64,000 bases of DNA from an uncultured Ruminiclostridium sp. (lineage in GTDB: Bacteria > Bacillota > Clostridia > Oscillospirales > Ruminococcaceae). Position numbers and translations under genes: made by a program. The stretch lies in the NCBI GenBank assembly GCA_910588335.1, contig CAJUQV010000003.1, positions 81,274 through 145,273 on the forward strand. Direction: 5' to 3'. This document shows, piece by piece, positions 25,191-33,487 of this stretch. The notes under the pieces were generated by a model. That model did not search any database, had not been told where the DNA came from, and saw nothing but the letters and a program-made list of their open reading frames with translations. How positions within the stretch are numbered: the first letter of the stretch is position 1; every line of letters begins with the position of its first letter.

Positions 25191-26488
25191 TCAAGAGCCT
25201 CCTTCTTTTCATCCTGTTTTTTTTCGGTCTGCGGCGGTACAAGCGCGTATACCGTATCAAGCTTTACCGAGCGGGCTGCTTCGATAATTTCTTCCCTTGT
25301 CACATCGTCGTTTTCCTTTATTGCTTCCTCCGGCGATTTTATATCGTCGTTATAAATGCACATCAGGTACCATGCCGCTATGCCCTTCAGACTGTCGTTA
25401 TAGGTTTTCAGCCCGTTTTTGCGGTACATTTTAGCCTTTTCCATATCCTCGTCGGTAAAATCGCCCTGTTTGACCGATTCCATCTGTACGATAATTTCAT
25501 TTTCCGCCTTTTCAAGATTTTCGTTATCCACTCCGCTGTTCACCAGCAAAGCGCCTTTATATCTGTCCACCCCCGACCAGCAGTAATAACAAAGGGACAT
25601 TTTTTCCCTTACGTTTATAAAAAGCCTTGAAGTTGAGGTGCCCCCATATACGGCGTTCATTACATATAAAGCGGGGTAGTTTTCACACTCGGTCTTGAAG
25701 CCGACAACAAGCTTGCTTTGATTTACGGGCATTTCCTCCGTTACGCGCTGCGGCTTTGGTTTTAAGGGGCTTTTTTTTGTAAAACACATGAAAAAGTCGC
25801 TTCTTTCAAGCTTTGAAAAAGCTTTTGAGACGGTTTTTTCGGCGGCGGAAAAGTCGCTGCACCCGGAGCATACTATTTCCACCCTCGCATGCTTTATAAG
25901 TCTTTTATATGCGTTAAATGCGGTGAGGGGAGTTAATCTTTTCGCTTGCTCCACGCTTCCCAAAGCTCTTACGGAGGACGGCTCACCTTTATACATTATC
26001 TGATCCGATTTGTGGTTTGCATAAGCCTGTTTATCGTTAATTTCCGATTCTATATCGTCGATAAGTATCCGGCGCTCTAAGGAAACAGTTTTTTCGGGGA
26101 AAACCCCGTTTTCCAGCAACGGATCCAACAGGCAGCTTAAAAGTATCTTTATCGCCTCTTCTTCCACTTTCTCGTTTTCCAAGGCGTATTTGTTGTCGAT
26201 ATATTCTATATCCATACAGACTACCTGTGAGTCCCCGAAGGGTATAACTCCGCCGCCGAGTCGTGCGTTATACAACGAGGAAAGCTTGTTGCTCAGCTCT
26301 GCGAAGGTAGGATATTCCTTGCACGCCTTATCGAGAACGCGGGAGATCAAGGCGTATTCCGATGCCGTTTCCTCCGAAAGCGGAACTAAAAAGCTTACGG
26401 AAATCATATTGAATTTGAAACGCGAATCGGTGACGCTGCTGAAAAATACTTCTTTTCCTATTTCATGGCGCTGGAATTTATTCGGCAT
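25187..26488 (-). CDS. M16 family peptidase-like protein, inactive partner, YmfF-like
   Basis: 433 residues of M16 fold. At the place of the HxxEH zinc motif the protein reads RVLDKACKEYPTFAEL, so zinc ligands are missing and it is probably not catalytic. This fits the usual arrangement where one M16 subunit is active and the other structural. Upstream of the YmfH-like gene and coupled to it. Confidence 0.88.
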   Translation of the reverse strand: MPNKFQRHEIGKEVFFSSVTDSRFKFNMISVSFLVPLSEETASEYALISRVLDKACKEYPTFAELSNKLSSLYNARLGGGVIPFGDSQVVCMDIEYIDNKYALENEKVEEEAIKILLSCLLDPLLENGVFPEKTVSLERRILIDDIESEINDKQAYANHKSDQIMYKGEPSSVRALGSVEQAKRLTPLTAFNAYKRLIKHARVEIVCSGCSDFSAAEKTVSKAFSKLERSDFFMCFTKKSPLKPKPQRVTEEMPVNQSKLVVGFKTECENYPALYVMNAVYGGTSTSRLFINVREKMSLCYYCWSGVDRYKGALLVNSGVDNENLEKAENEIIVQMESVKQGDFTDEDMEKAKMYRKNGLKTYNDSLKGIAAWYLMCIYNDDIKSPEEAIKENDDVTREEIIEAARSVKLDTVYALVPPQTEKKQDEKKEALD

Positions 26489-26748
26489 GATTTCGACCTT
26501 TCATGTTTTATATAAGAGAACAATTACAATTAGTATAGCATATTTTGCTTAAAATTTCCATAGGTTTCACAAAAAAAACAAAAAAAACAGAGCTTCTTTA
26601 AAATCCTCTTGAAAAATTTGTAAAAGTAAGGTATATTATGAATGGGTATTTATTTATACTGTGATGCCGGGCTGTAAATATCAAAATCAAATGAACGCTG
26701 TCAGGAAATCTTGAAAAAGATCGCAGATACGGTTTTACGGAGGAACAA

Positions 26749-27216
26749 ATGAAGCTTTTGGAAATTACGGAGATAACGCCGTCACTGGCAGAACAAATAA
26801 TCGTTGTATGGGAAAAATCCGTAAAGGCAACGCATTTGTTTTTACCTGAGAATGAAGTGGAAGAAATCAAAAAGTATATCCCGCAAGCCTTGAATGGGAT
26901 TGCACATTTGATAATTGCCAAGGACAAGAATAAGCGCATTGTTGCGTTTATGGGTATTGAGGAGCAAAAACTTGAAATGCTTTTTGTTGCACCCGAAGAA
27001 CTGGGAAAGGGACCGGGCAGAGCATTGATCCGGTATGGGATTGAAAATTATTCAGTCAACGAATTGGCAGTTAATGAACAGAACCCGCTTGCCAAAGGTT
27101 TTTATGAACATATGGGTTTTCATGTTTATAAACGAACCGACCATGATGAACGAGGTCAACACCTTTTTACCGTGGTTTCCTTTAAAAAACATTGCGGAAG
27201 CGCGAGCTTTTTTTGA
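26749..27216 (+). CDS. GNAT acetyltransferase, altered 3' end
   Basis: 155 residues. The GNAT fold is clear: MKLLEITEITPSLAEQIIVVWEKSV, LFVAPEELGKGPGRALIRYGIE (acetyl-CoA loop, with GKGPG in place of the usual RGxGxG/A) and NPLAKGFYEHMGFHVYKRTDHDE. After this point the usual ending GxPFPILYM is replaced by residues read from the reverse-shifted frame of a second acetyltransferase. The protein may still be functional since the fold is nearly complete. See the truncated gene that follows. Confidence 0.7.
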   Translation: MKLLEITEITPSLAEQIIVVWEKSVKATHLFLPENEVEEIKKYIPQALNGIAHLIIAKDKNKRIVAFMGIEEQKLEMLFVAPEELGKGPGRALIRYGIENYSVNELAVNEQNPLAKGFYEHMGFHVYKRTDHDERGQHLFTVVSFKKHCGSASFF

Positions 27217-27646
27217 AACAAGGTATGCGGCAACTTATGAAAAGCCCCAATCCTATGCTTATGCTATCTGTTTGAAAGAGGACAATTATCCGATTGGCTA
27301 CATAAAAGTCGATATGGATGAAAGTCATGATTTTGGTTACGGGCTTCGGAAGGAGTTTTGGCACCGAGGAATTGTCACAGAAGCCGGAAAAGCTGTTGTA
27401 GCGCAAGTAAAAAAAGACGGACTCCCATATATCACATCGACACATGACATTAACAATCCTCGCAGCGGTGGGGTTATGAAACAGGTGGGAATGAAATATC
27501 AGTATTCCTATGAAGAACAATGGCAGCCTAAAAATTTTTTAGTTACCTTTAGAATGTATCAGTTAAATTTTGATGAAAAGGACAGCGGTGTTTTCAAAAA
27601 ATATTGGAACAATTCCACCGTGCATTTTGTAGAAACAGAAATTTAG
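27143..27646 (+). pseudogene. 5'-truncated GNAT acetyltransferase fused to the preceding gene
   Basis: From about 27150 a second frame encodes EVNTFLPWFPLKNIAEARAFFETRY, YPIGYIKVDM, YGLRKEFWHRGIVTEA and NNPRSGGVMKQVGMKYQYSYEEQW, a RimJ/RimL-like GNAT. Its first 25-30 residues, normally an ETERLxLR segment, are missing. The coding sequence begins inside the end of the previous gene, near GAACGAGGTCAACACC. This looks like a deletion that joined two acetyltransferase genes. Translation could start at ATGATG (27143), giving a protein lacking the first strand. Confidence 0.65.
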
Positions 27647-27659
27647 CATTTGGTATAAT

Positions 27660-28048
27660 ACCGGCAGACGAGGGATAAAGCATTAACAATCCGGGAACGA
27701 TTGAAAAACCGGCGTTTGAGCGACGAATGATCGACCTGCTGAAAGGATTGTCTCAAGCTGCTGCTCAAACAGCAACGTGGAAAATCTTATCTGTAAACAG
27801 TTTTGGCTGAATTATGGAAGGTTTAGTGCGAAGTACAAGACGGCTTTAAAACGGCTAGTGGAAAAAACGGATTTAGAACATGTTCTCATAGGATGAACAC
27901 ACGTCTTTTCGGCAAATTTTTCCACTAACTGCGTTAAAATTTCTTGACGAACTTATCGCGTAATCTGCTCGTCTGCATAATTTTTCCTTGTTTTCGGAAA
28001 AATTATGCTCGAAAATCCGTGTGCCAAACTTCTTTTTATAACACCCAA
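27660..28048. repeat. Non-coding stretch with family F repeat
   Basis: No reading frame with a ribosome site. 27931-28038 resembles 23736-23838. The part 27660-27850 has codon-like stretches broken by stops (for example ERLKNRRLSDE), possibly a decayed gene I cannot name. Confidence 0.45.
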
Positions 28049-28091
28049 GAAAATGCGCTATGCTCCCGGCAGGGTTGCATAGCGCATTTTC
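28049..28091. terminator. Intrinsic terminator-like hairpin
   Basis: A perfect 15-bp stem, GAAAATGCGCTATGC with its complement 28077-28091, around a 13-base loop. A and T runs flank it. Confidence 0.65.
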
Positions 28092-28543
28092 TTGTTATCC
28101 GACCGTCCGGCTGTATTTGTCAAGCAAAATCAAGCGAGGTTGTAGTGTGGTGCCGTTAATCAAGTGAAAATCGGATTCCCAGCCTATTTTCCTTCTTGTA
28201 TAATATGCTGTACATATAACTATAATAAGTTACAGAATTATGCACTTTTTACTTGACAAAATTGTAAAAAAATGTTATCCTATATAATATGCAATCTATA
28301 CTTTTTGGCTGTTCCAATAACTTAAAAAACGTCAACAATTTGAGTTGAAAACAAATGGAATTGTATCCTAATCACTTTACTTTAAGTTTTAAATTAGGAA
28401 GTAGCTGAAAACTAAGCATTTTTGTACAATTACGATAAATACGTGGCGACTTCAAAGAAAAAAAGAGAAAGAATACGGCATTATTTTAATAGTTATCCCA
28501 AAGTAACAGCTCTTGGCATCCTATAAAGCAGAAATCAGTCCCA
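28092..28543. other. Non-coding stretch with an orphan promoter
   Basis: TTGACA (28253-28258), 17 bases, TATCCT (28276-28281), overlapped by TATAAT. No reading frame with a ribosome site follows before the next repeat at 28544, so either the transcript is non-coding or the promoter is left over from a lost gene. Confidence 0.4.
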
Positions 28544-28759
28544 TACCAATCTTTAATGATTCGTTTTATTTGTCTATACCTTGATCAAAGATTAGGGCTT
28601 GTTTGAAAATAGAGGGGATGACGGATTTTTGCCCCAAACCGGTTAGCTTCAAGGAAAAAAACGCAGTCAAACTGTCGTTTGACGAGGCTTTTTGACCCGG
28701 AAGATGACCGTTTGGGGGCGAAAAGACGGCGTTTCTGATTTTTCAAACATGCCATAGTA
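28544..28759. repeat. Family C repeat interrupted by a family B MITE
   Basis: The left arm TACCAATCTTTAAT (28544-28557) and the right arm TTGATCAAAGATTA (28581-28594) form a hairpin. The end motif ATTAGTA is cut after ATTA by the MITE at 28595-28754; one TA and GTA follow it. Removing the MITE with one TA restores ATTAGTAT. Confidence 0.75.
28595..28754. mobile_element. Family B MITE, copy 1 (160 bp)
   Basis: Terminal inverted repeats GGGCTTGTTTGAAAAT and, reversed, TGGCATGTTTGAAAAA. TA lies on both sides. Internal sequence is close to the copy at 31820-31978. No reading frame of use. Confidence 0.8.
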
Positions 28760-28855
28760 TCAGTCAGCATAAATTGTGCAAATTGCGAATTTTCAAAAAA
28801 TCTATAAATTTATATACCGACTTTACCGCGACCAAAAAATTATAAAGAAATGTGA

Positions 28856-30661
28856 GTGATCATTTTGAAAAATATTATTTCACTGTGGAAAAAGTCTTCG
28901 CCCGATAAAAGCAGAAAGCTGCTTGTTGTACTTAACGCAGGGTTGGCGCTGACTCTTTTGGGACTTACGTTTTTGGAGTATTTCGAGGGGAGAGAGAACG
29001 GAACGCTGTTTTGTGTGGCAATAGAGTTTTTAGTTGCGTTGGGTTCGGTAACAATGACTGTAAGCACACTTAACGCCGGTTTTGTGCTGTCACTGATTCT
29101 GAATGTGGCAAGAGTGGGGCATTATACGGCAAAGACCGCATTCGGCGGAGGGCTGAACAATACCGAGACCGTCTATGGCTTGATTTTCTCTTTGACTGTG
29201 GTATCGGTTGTGTCTTTGGTATACATAATACTTCACAAGATTAACAGCCGTCTGAGTCCTATTCTTAAGGAAAGCTCGGAACGGGACGAATTTATGAAAA
29301 AGGCTGACGCGGCCAACAAAAGGGTTGAGGAAAGTTCAAGGATAATTGACAAAAATGAAAGAGAGCTTTATAATCTGGCTTTTTATGATCAGCTCACTTC
29401 TTTGGCAAATCGTATAAAGATAAAAGAAGAAATAATTAACCTTATTGCTCATAAAACGCCGTTTTCCGTAATTTTTGTGGGACTTGACGACTTTAAGGCA
29501 ATAAATGAAAGCAAAGGACACGAAATCGGAGACAAGGTACTTGCCGAGGTATCGAGACGACTGCTGTTGGCAGCGGATAACGATGATATCTGCGGAAGGC
29601 TTGGCGGGGACGAATTTGTTATAATAAGCATTTCCCATTATACCGATGAGGATTGCAGGTCATATGTTGACGAGATTTACCGCGCTTTTTCCGCTTGCCT
29701 TAATGTGGAAGATGGACTTGGAATATATGTTAACGCGAGCTTTGGCACCGCTTCCTACCCCAAGGACGGCGACACCTGCTCCAAGCTTCTGAAAAGTGCG
29801 GATATTGCTCTTAACAAGGCTAAAAACGAGGGCAAAAACCGCTATGTTCTTTTTGACCGCAATATGCAGATAGAAATTGATTTTCACAGCCGTATTGCCA
29901 CTTATATGCGCAGTGCGCTTGAAAACGAAGAATTTTATCTTGTATATCAGCCCCAGTTTTTCCCAAATAAAAAGCTGAGGGGATTTGAGGCTCTTATCCG
30001 ATGGAATTCACCTTATCTGGGCAATATAAGTCCCGTTTCTTTTATTCCGATAGCCGAGGAGATCAACTTTATTTCGATTTTGGGACAATGGATTCTTGAA
30101 AAAGCTTGTAAAAAGCTGGCGGAGATAACAAAGCTTTACGGTTCCGATGCAATAATGTCGGTTAATATTTCCTCAAAGCAGTTCAGAGAAAAGGATTTCG
30201 TTAAATCTGTGAGCAAGGCGCTTCTTGACAGCGGCGCCAACAGCGGTCAATTAGAGCTTGAAGTTACCGAAACCCTGCTGCTGAATTCCGTGGAGGAGAC
30301 GGCGGAAATGCTGATGCAGCTTAAACGCATGAATATCAAGGCGTCGATTGACGACTTCGGAACGGGGTATTCGTCACTGAGTTATTTAAGAACACTGCCT
30401 ATTGATACGCTGAAAATAGATAAATCCTTTGTGGATGTTATTGGGGAGGATGCCAGCGGAAAAAGCATTGTCGATACCATTATCAAGCTTGCGCACACTC
30501 TGGGCATGACGGTTATTGCCGAAGGCGTGGAGTACAGTGAGCAGCTTGATTATCTTAGGAGCAGATCCTGCGACTGTATACAGGGATTTTTGTTCAGCAG
30601 ACCCTTGGAGGGGGACGATGTTAATGCGTTGGTGATGGAATACGGAGGAGTAAAGAGTTAA
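28856..30661 (+). CDS. GGDEF-EAL domain cyclic di-GMP signalling protein
   Basis: 601 residues. Three or four membrane helices occupy residues 20-128 with no extracellular domain; a short coiled coil (145-175) leads to GGDEF (GGDEF at 250-254, intact) and EAL (EAL at 378-380, with NISSKQ, EVTET and DDFGTGYSS present). No RxxD inhibitory site precedes GGDEF. Both domains look catalytically competent, so it could make and degrade cyclic di-GMP. Start is GTG at 28856 or TTG at 28865; the second has GAGTGAT at good distance. It is a single gene among repeats. Confidence 0.92.
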   Translation: MIILKNIISLWKKSSPDKSRKLLVVLNAGLALTLLGLTFLEYFEGRENGTLFCVAIEFLVALGSVTMTVSTLNAGFVLSLILNVARVGHYTAKTAFGGGLNNTETVYGLIFSLTVVSVVSLVYIILHKINSRLSPILKESSERDEFMKKADAANKRVEESSRIIDKNERELYNLAFYDQLTSLANRIKIKEEIINLIAHKTPFSVIFVGLDDFKAINESKGHEIGDKVLAEVSRRLLLAADNDDICGRLGGDEFVIISISHYTDEDCRSYVDEIYRAFSACLNVEDGLGIYVNASFGTASYPKDGDTCSKLLKSADIALNKAKNEGKNRYVLFDRNMQIEIDFHSRIATYMRSALENEEFYLVYQPQFFPNKKLRGFEALIRWNSPYLGNISPVSFIPIAEEINFISILGQWILEKACKKLAEITKLYGSDAIMSVNISSKQFREKDFVKSVSKALLDSGANSGQLELEVTETLLLNSVEETAEMLMQLKRMNIKASIDDFGTGYSSLSYLRTLPIDTLKIDKSFVDVIGEDASGKSIVDTIIKLAHTLGMTVIAEGVEYSEQLDYLRSRSCDCIQGFLFSRPLEGDDVNALVMEYGGVKS

Positions 30662-30758
30662 ATAAATAAGCAAAAAAAGAAAAAATCAAAAACTTTTATT
30701 AAACAAGCAAACATTCCTTATGCGTAATTACATTTAAAGAATTTATGACAATTTTCCA

Positions 30759-30829
30759 TTTTCCGCAAGCAGAAGTTTATGGGAACGCTTAGGTGTGAAT
30801 ATTCATTCGGCTTGCGGGAAATTTTTTTT
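30759..30829 (+). terminator. Intrinsic terminator of the GGDEF-EAL gene
   Basis: Stem TTTCCGCAAGC/GCTTGCGGGAAA with a long loop of about 40 bases, followed by eight T residues. Confidence 0.65.
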
Positions 30830-30908
30830 CACTTTTATATTATGGATTGTATGAAAAGTCACAATTTCTGTTAACTGCTGACGCTTTCTGCATCAAAGAA
30901 TAAACAAA

Positions 30909-31643
30909 TTGGAGTTAACTATGGATATATATAATGTAGGAAGCAGGGTAATGAATACTTATATTTATCATACCTTGGAAAGTTATATTATGATTGATAC
31001 AGGATATGAGCATAGCCTAAAAAGGGTAGAGAAACGAGCATATAAGCAGGATATTACTTTATCTAAGATTAAATATGTTTTTCTAACTCATGCACATGAT
31101 GACCATGCGGGATTCCTAAATGAATTACTGTCAAAATACCCTGATATAAAAGTTATCATACATAATCGGGCTATGTACACGCTTTTAAAGGGGCAAAATT
31201 CATTTGTAGGCGGTTGTAGCAGTTTAATGGCATTAGTCTTTTGTAAGTTTATGGGACTAATTGGTAAAGGAAAACATCTTTTTCCTGCGATTGATAAGCA
31301 ATACATCGACAGGTTTATAGAAATATCACCCCAAAATCTAATGAATGTAGAAAACATATTGCAGGGAAAAATTTTGTTTACACCTGGACATACTTCGGAC
31401 TCTATATCTCTCAAAATAGGAAATAAAATATTTTGTGGTGATGCCGCAATGAATGGTATACCAAGTCTTAAAAATGTTACTATATGGGTAGAAAATAAAA
31501 AGGCGTTTCAAAATTCATGGGATATACTAATTAATGAAAAATCTGAATGGATTTATCCCGCACACGGGAAACCTTTTAGGCAAGATAAGTTGAGAAAATA
31601 TATAAATCATATTCCAAAGATAAGACTTTACAGGTTAAAATGA
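30909..31643 (+). CDS. MBL-fold metallo-hydrolase
   Basis: 244 residues. The metal motif is THAHDDHAG (near residue 61), with TPGHTSDSISL (near 157), FCGDAAMNG and PAHGKPF supplying the later ligands. Substrate unknown; the family includes glyoxalase II-like and lactonase-like enzymes. GGAG precedes the ATG. It is clearly richer in AT than its neighbours and sits between repeats, so it may be acquired. Confidence 0.85.
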   Translation: MELTMDIYNVGSRVMNTYIYHTLESYIMIDTGYEHSLKRVEKRAYKQDITLSKIKYVFLTHAHDDHAGFLNELLSKYPDIKVIIHNRAMYTLLKGQNSFVGGCSSLMALVFCKFMGLIGKGKHLFPAIDKQYIDRFIEISPQNLMNVENILQGKILFTPGHTSDSISLKIGNKIFCGDAAMNGIPSLKNVTIWVENKKAFQNSWDILINEKSEWIYPAHGKPFRQDKLRKYINHIPKIRLYRLK

Positions 31644-31695
31644 TTTATAAAATAAGGATTGATACATTCATATTTGTAAAAAGCGGCAAGAAAAT

Positions 31696-31857
31696 ATGCA
31701 AATGCCAAAAGAAAAAAATGATACAAGTATGTTGGTCACTTGCAGAATGAATTGCAAGGTTTGTTGTAATCATTGTTACCATGAAATGTCTTGCGCCGGT
31801 TGTTTGGATAGCGATATTAGGGATTGTTTGAAAATAGAGGAAATGACGGATATTTGA
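31696..31857 (+). CDS. Small cysteine-rich protein, 3' end altered by a MITE
   Basis: 53 codons with eight cysteines and two histidines: a TCRMNCKVCCNHCYHE part followed by MSCAGCLDSD and a last Cys in the MITE part. The spacing (C-x3-C-x2-CC-x2-C, then C-x2-C) looks like a metal-binding knuckle. The family B MITE begins at 31820, inside the frame; without it and one TA, the frame would end DSDIKFV after 44 residues. The ribosome site is weak (GGCAAG), so expression is uncertain. Confidence 0.4.
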   Translation: MQMPKEKNDTSMLVTCRMNCKVCCNHCYHEMSCAGCLDSDIRDCLKIEEMTDI

Positions 31858-31978
31858 CCCAAAATGGTTAGTTTCAAGGAAAAAACGCAGTCAAACCGTC
31901 GTTTGACGAGGCTTTTTGACGCAGAAGATGACCGTTTTGGGACGAAAAAACGGCGTTTTCGATTTTTCAAACAAGCCC
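31820..31978. mobile_element. Family B MITE, copy 2 (159 bp)
   Basis: Ends GGGATTGTTTGAAAAT and, reversed, GGGCTTGTTTGAAAAA, with TA at 31818-31819 and at 31979-31980. It shares most of its interior with copy 1 (for example CAGTCAAAC, GTCGTTTGACGAGGCTTTTTG, AGATGACCGTTT). It lies inside a small reading frame. Confidence 0.8.
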
Positions 31979-32115
31979 TAAATTCGTTTAAGGAAATTGT
32001 ATGAAATTGCTTGTTTTTCAGATACGTTCTAATTTTTATATTCTTCTGAATTTAAGGACTGCATATAAAATGATTTAAAAATAATATAAAGCGCTTAAAA
32101 ATAAAAACTCATCTA

Positions 32116-32144
32116 TTGACATATCTTTTCGGCTATGTTAAAAT
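32116..32144 (+). promoter_or_regulatory. Sigma-A promoter of the zincin-engB operon
   Basis: TTGACA (32116-32121), 17 bases, TAAAAT (32139-32144). The transcript would start near 32151, which excludes the ATG at 32135 and supports the GTG start at 32174. Confidence 0.78.
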
Positions 32145-32173
32145 TATTATATATTTATGAAAGGACATTTAAA

Positions 32174-32635
32174 GTGGACAAGGATAAAATAACGTTAGTT
32201 TTTGATAAATGGTGCAAAAAGCTGAGGCTTATCCCCGACTGGGACATAAAACTTCAATGGGTCACAGACAAAAACTGGCCGAAAACCGGGGATATCAAAA
32301 TAGACTGCTGTGATAAAAAAGCCATTGTCCTGTTAAACGAAACCAATCCGAAACAAGAAAATCTTGAAGAGGTAGTCGCACATGAGCTGATGCACCTTAA
32401 AATGTATCCTTTAGATCAGTTTACGGAAGGATTGATTTTAAGCACCTTCAAGGAAAACACGTCCGCCCGTGATTTTGCTTACCGCGGTTTTTTTGAGACG
32501 CTGGAGCAGACCGTTGAGGAATTAACAAAATGTTTTCTTCTGGAATTCGGAGAAAACAGGGAGCTTTCCTTTGGCCGCTGCCAAAGAGGAAAATCCTTTA
32601 CCGAACTTTACGACGGTTTAAACAACCTGGAATAA
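32174..32635 (+). CDS. Putative zinc metallopeptidase (HExxH protein)
   Basis: 153 residues from GTG, which has GAAAGGA upstream. The zinc-binding motif HELMH (His70, Glu71, His74) lies in VVAHELMHLKMYP after a helix with acidic residues. The protein resembles small SprT-like or zincin proteins, but I do not recognise a family. No signal peptide. It precedes engB by 13 bases in the same operon, as a partner of unknown purpose. Confidence 0.65.
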   Translation: MDKDKITLVFDKWCKKLRLIPDWDIKLQWVTDKNWPKTGDIKIDCCDKKAIVLLNETNPKQENLEEVVAHELMHLKMYPLDQFTEGLILSTFKENTSARDFAYRGFFETLEQTVEELTKCFLLEFGENRELSFGRCQRGKSFTELYDGLNNLE

Positions 32636-32648
32636 AAGGTGACAAGCT

Positions 32649-33239
32649 ATGAATTTTAACAAAGCGGAATTTCTGACATCCTACGGAAAATTCAGCCAGA
32701 TACCCGAATCCGACCGAATTGAGATTGCTTTTTCCGGGCGCTCCAACGTAGGAAAATCTTCCCTTATAAACAAAATCTTTAACCGAAAATCTTTGGCGAG
32801 GGTTAGCGCCACTCCCGGAAAAACGGTTACCATAAATTTTTATTCGCTGGAAAATATACACATTGTGGATCTGCCCGGCTACGGTTACGCAAAGGTAGCG
32901 AAAACCGAAAAAAAGCGCTGGGCGGGACTTATCGAAGGATACTTGCAGGCGGATCGCGATTTAGGTCTGGTGTTCCAGTTAGTGGATTTCAGACATCCGC
33001 CCACCGCTGACGATATCCATATGATAAATTTTCTTATCGACAGTGAAATTCCTTTTGTAATAGTACTCACAAAAGCAGATAAGTTGAAAAAAACGCAGCG
33101 TGAAGCGAGAATGGAATCCTTGCAAAACGAATTGCCCTGTGCCGACCAGATCACCGTGATACCATTTTCCGCGGAAACGGGGGAAGGTGTTGAGGAGATA
33201 AGAGGTATTATTGAAGATATAGCCGGGGAGGAGCAGTAG
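32649..33239 (+). CDS. engB: Ribosome-biogenesis GTPase YsxC/EngB
   Basis: 196 residues. GTPase motifs: G1 GRSNVGKSS (about 30-38), G2 TPGKT with the family TPGxT pattern (near 57), G3 DLPGYGYA (near 75), G4 TKAD (near 140) and G5 SAE (near 175). It assists assembly of the large ribosomal subunit. AAGGTGA precedes the ATG. Followed by strong hairpins. Confidence 0.95.
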   Translation: MNFNKAEFLTSYGKFSQIPESDRIEIAFSGRSNVGKSSLINKIFNRKSLARVSATPGKTVTINFYSLENIHIVDLPGYGYAKVAKTEKKRWAGLIEGYLQADRDLGLVFQLVDFRHPPTADDIHMINFLIDSEIPFVIVLTKADKLKKTQREARMESLQNELPCADQITVIPFSAETGEGVEEIRGIIEDIAGEEQ

Positions 33240-33283
33240 CAATAATAGCAAAATTATAAAAAAACTATAAAGAAGCCAATATA

Positions 33284-33329
33284 ATTGCCGCTTCGGATAG
33301 AAAAAGCTTTTTCTATCCGAAGCGGCAAT
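33284..33329. repeat. 46-bp perfect palindrome
   Basis: Left half 33284-33306 is the exact reverse complement of 33307-33329 with no loop: GCCGCTTCGGATAGAAAAAG and its mirror. Right of it lies the family D-like piece CTCGGTTCAGTGG...ACTGAACCTCG (33338-33372). It may be a transcription stop or the centre of a repeat unit. Confidence 0.75.
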
Positions 33330-33373
33330 GGACATCTCTCGGTTCAGTGGTAAACATCCTCTACTGAACCTCG

Positions 33374-33408
33374 AAAATGCCCGCAGAGTGTTTACTGCGG
33401 GCATTTTT
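33374..33408. terminator. Bidirectional intrinsic terminator
   Basis: Stem AAAATGCCCGCAG/CTGCGGGCATTTTT with a 9-base loop, between the converging engB and SPFH genes. Confidence 0.88.
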
Positions 33409-33487
33409 CAATATAAATAATTTAAAATTTTAATTCCCAACAGCGGTATTCATATATGACAATACCCAACTAATATACAGACATACT

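Noticed and set aside
27035..27142. Longest start of the second GNAT frame
   Set aside because: The residues before 27143 are a shifted reading of the first GNAT gene (for example STNWQLMNRTRLPK) with no homology.
27035..27646. Programmed frameshift between the two GNAT frames
   Set aside because: The two frames encode different proteins with the second lacking its N-terminus, and no slippery sequence was seen; a deletion junction is simpler.
28544..32000. CRISPR array
   Set aside because: The repeats are long, few, spaced irregularly and have inverted ends; there is no array and no cas gene.
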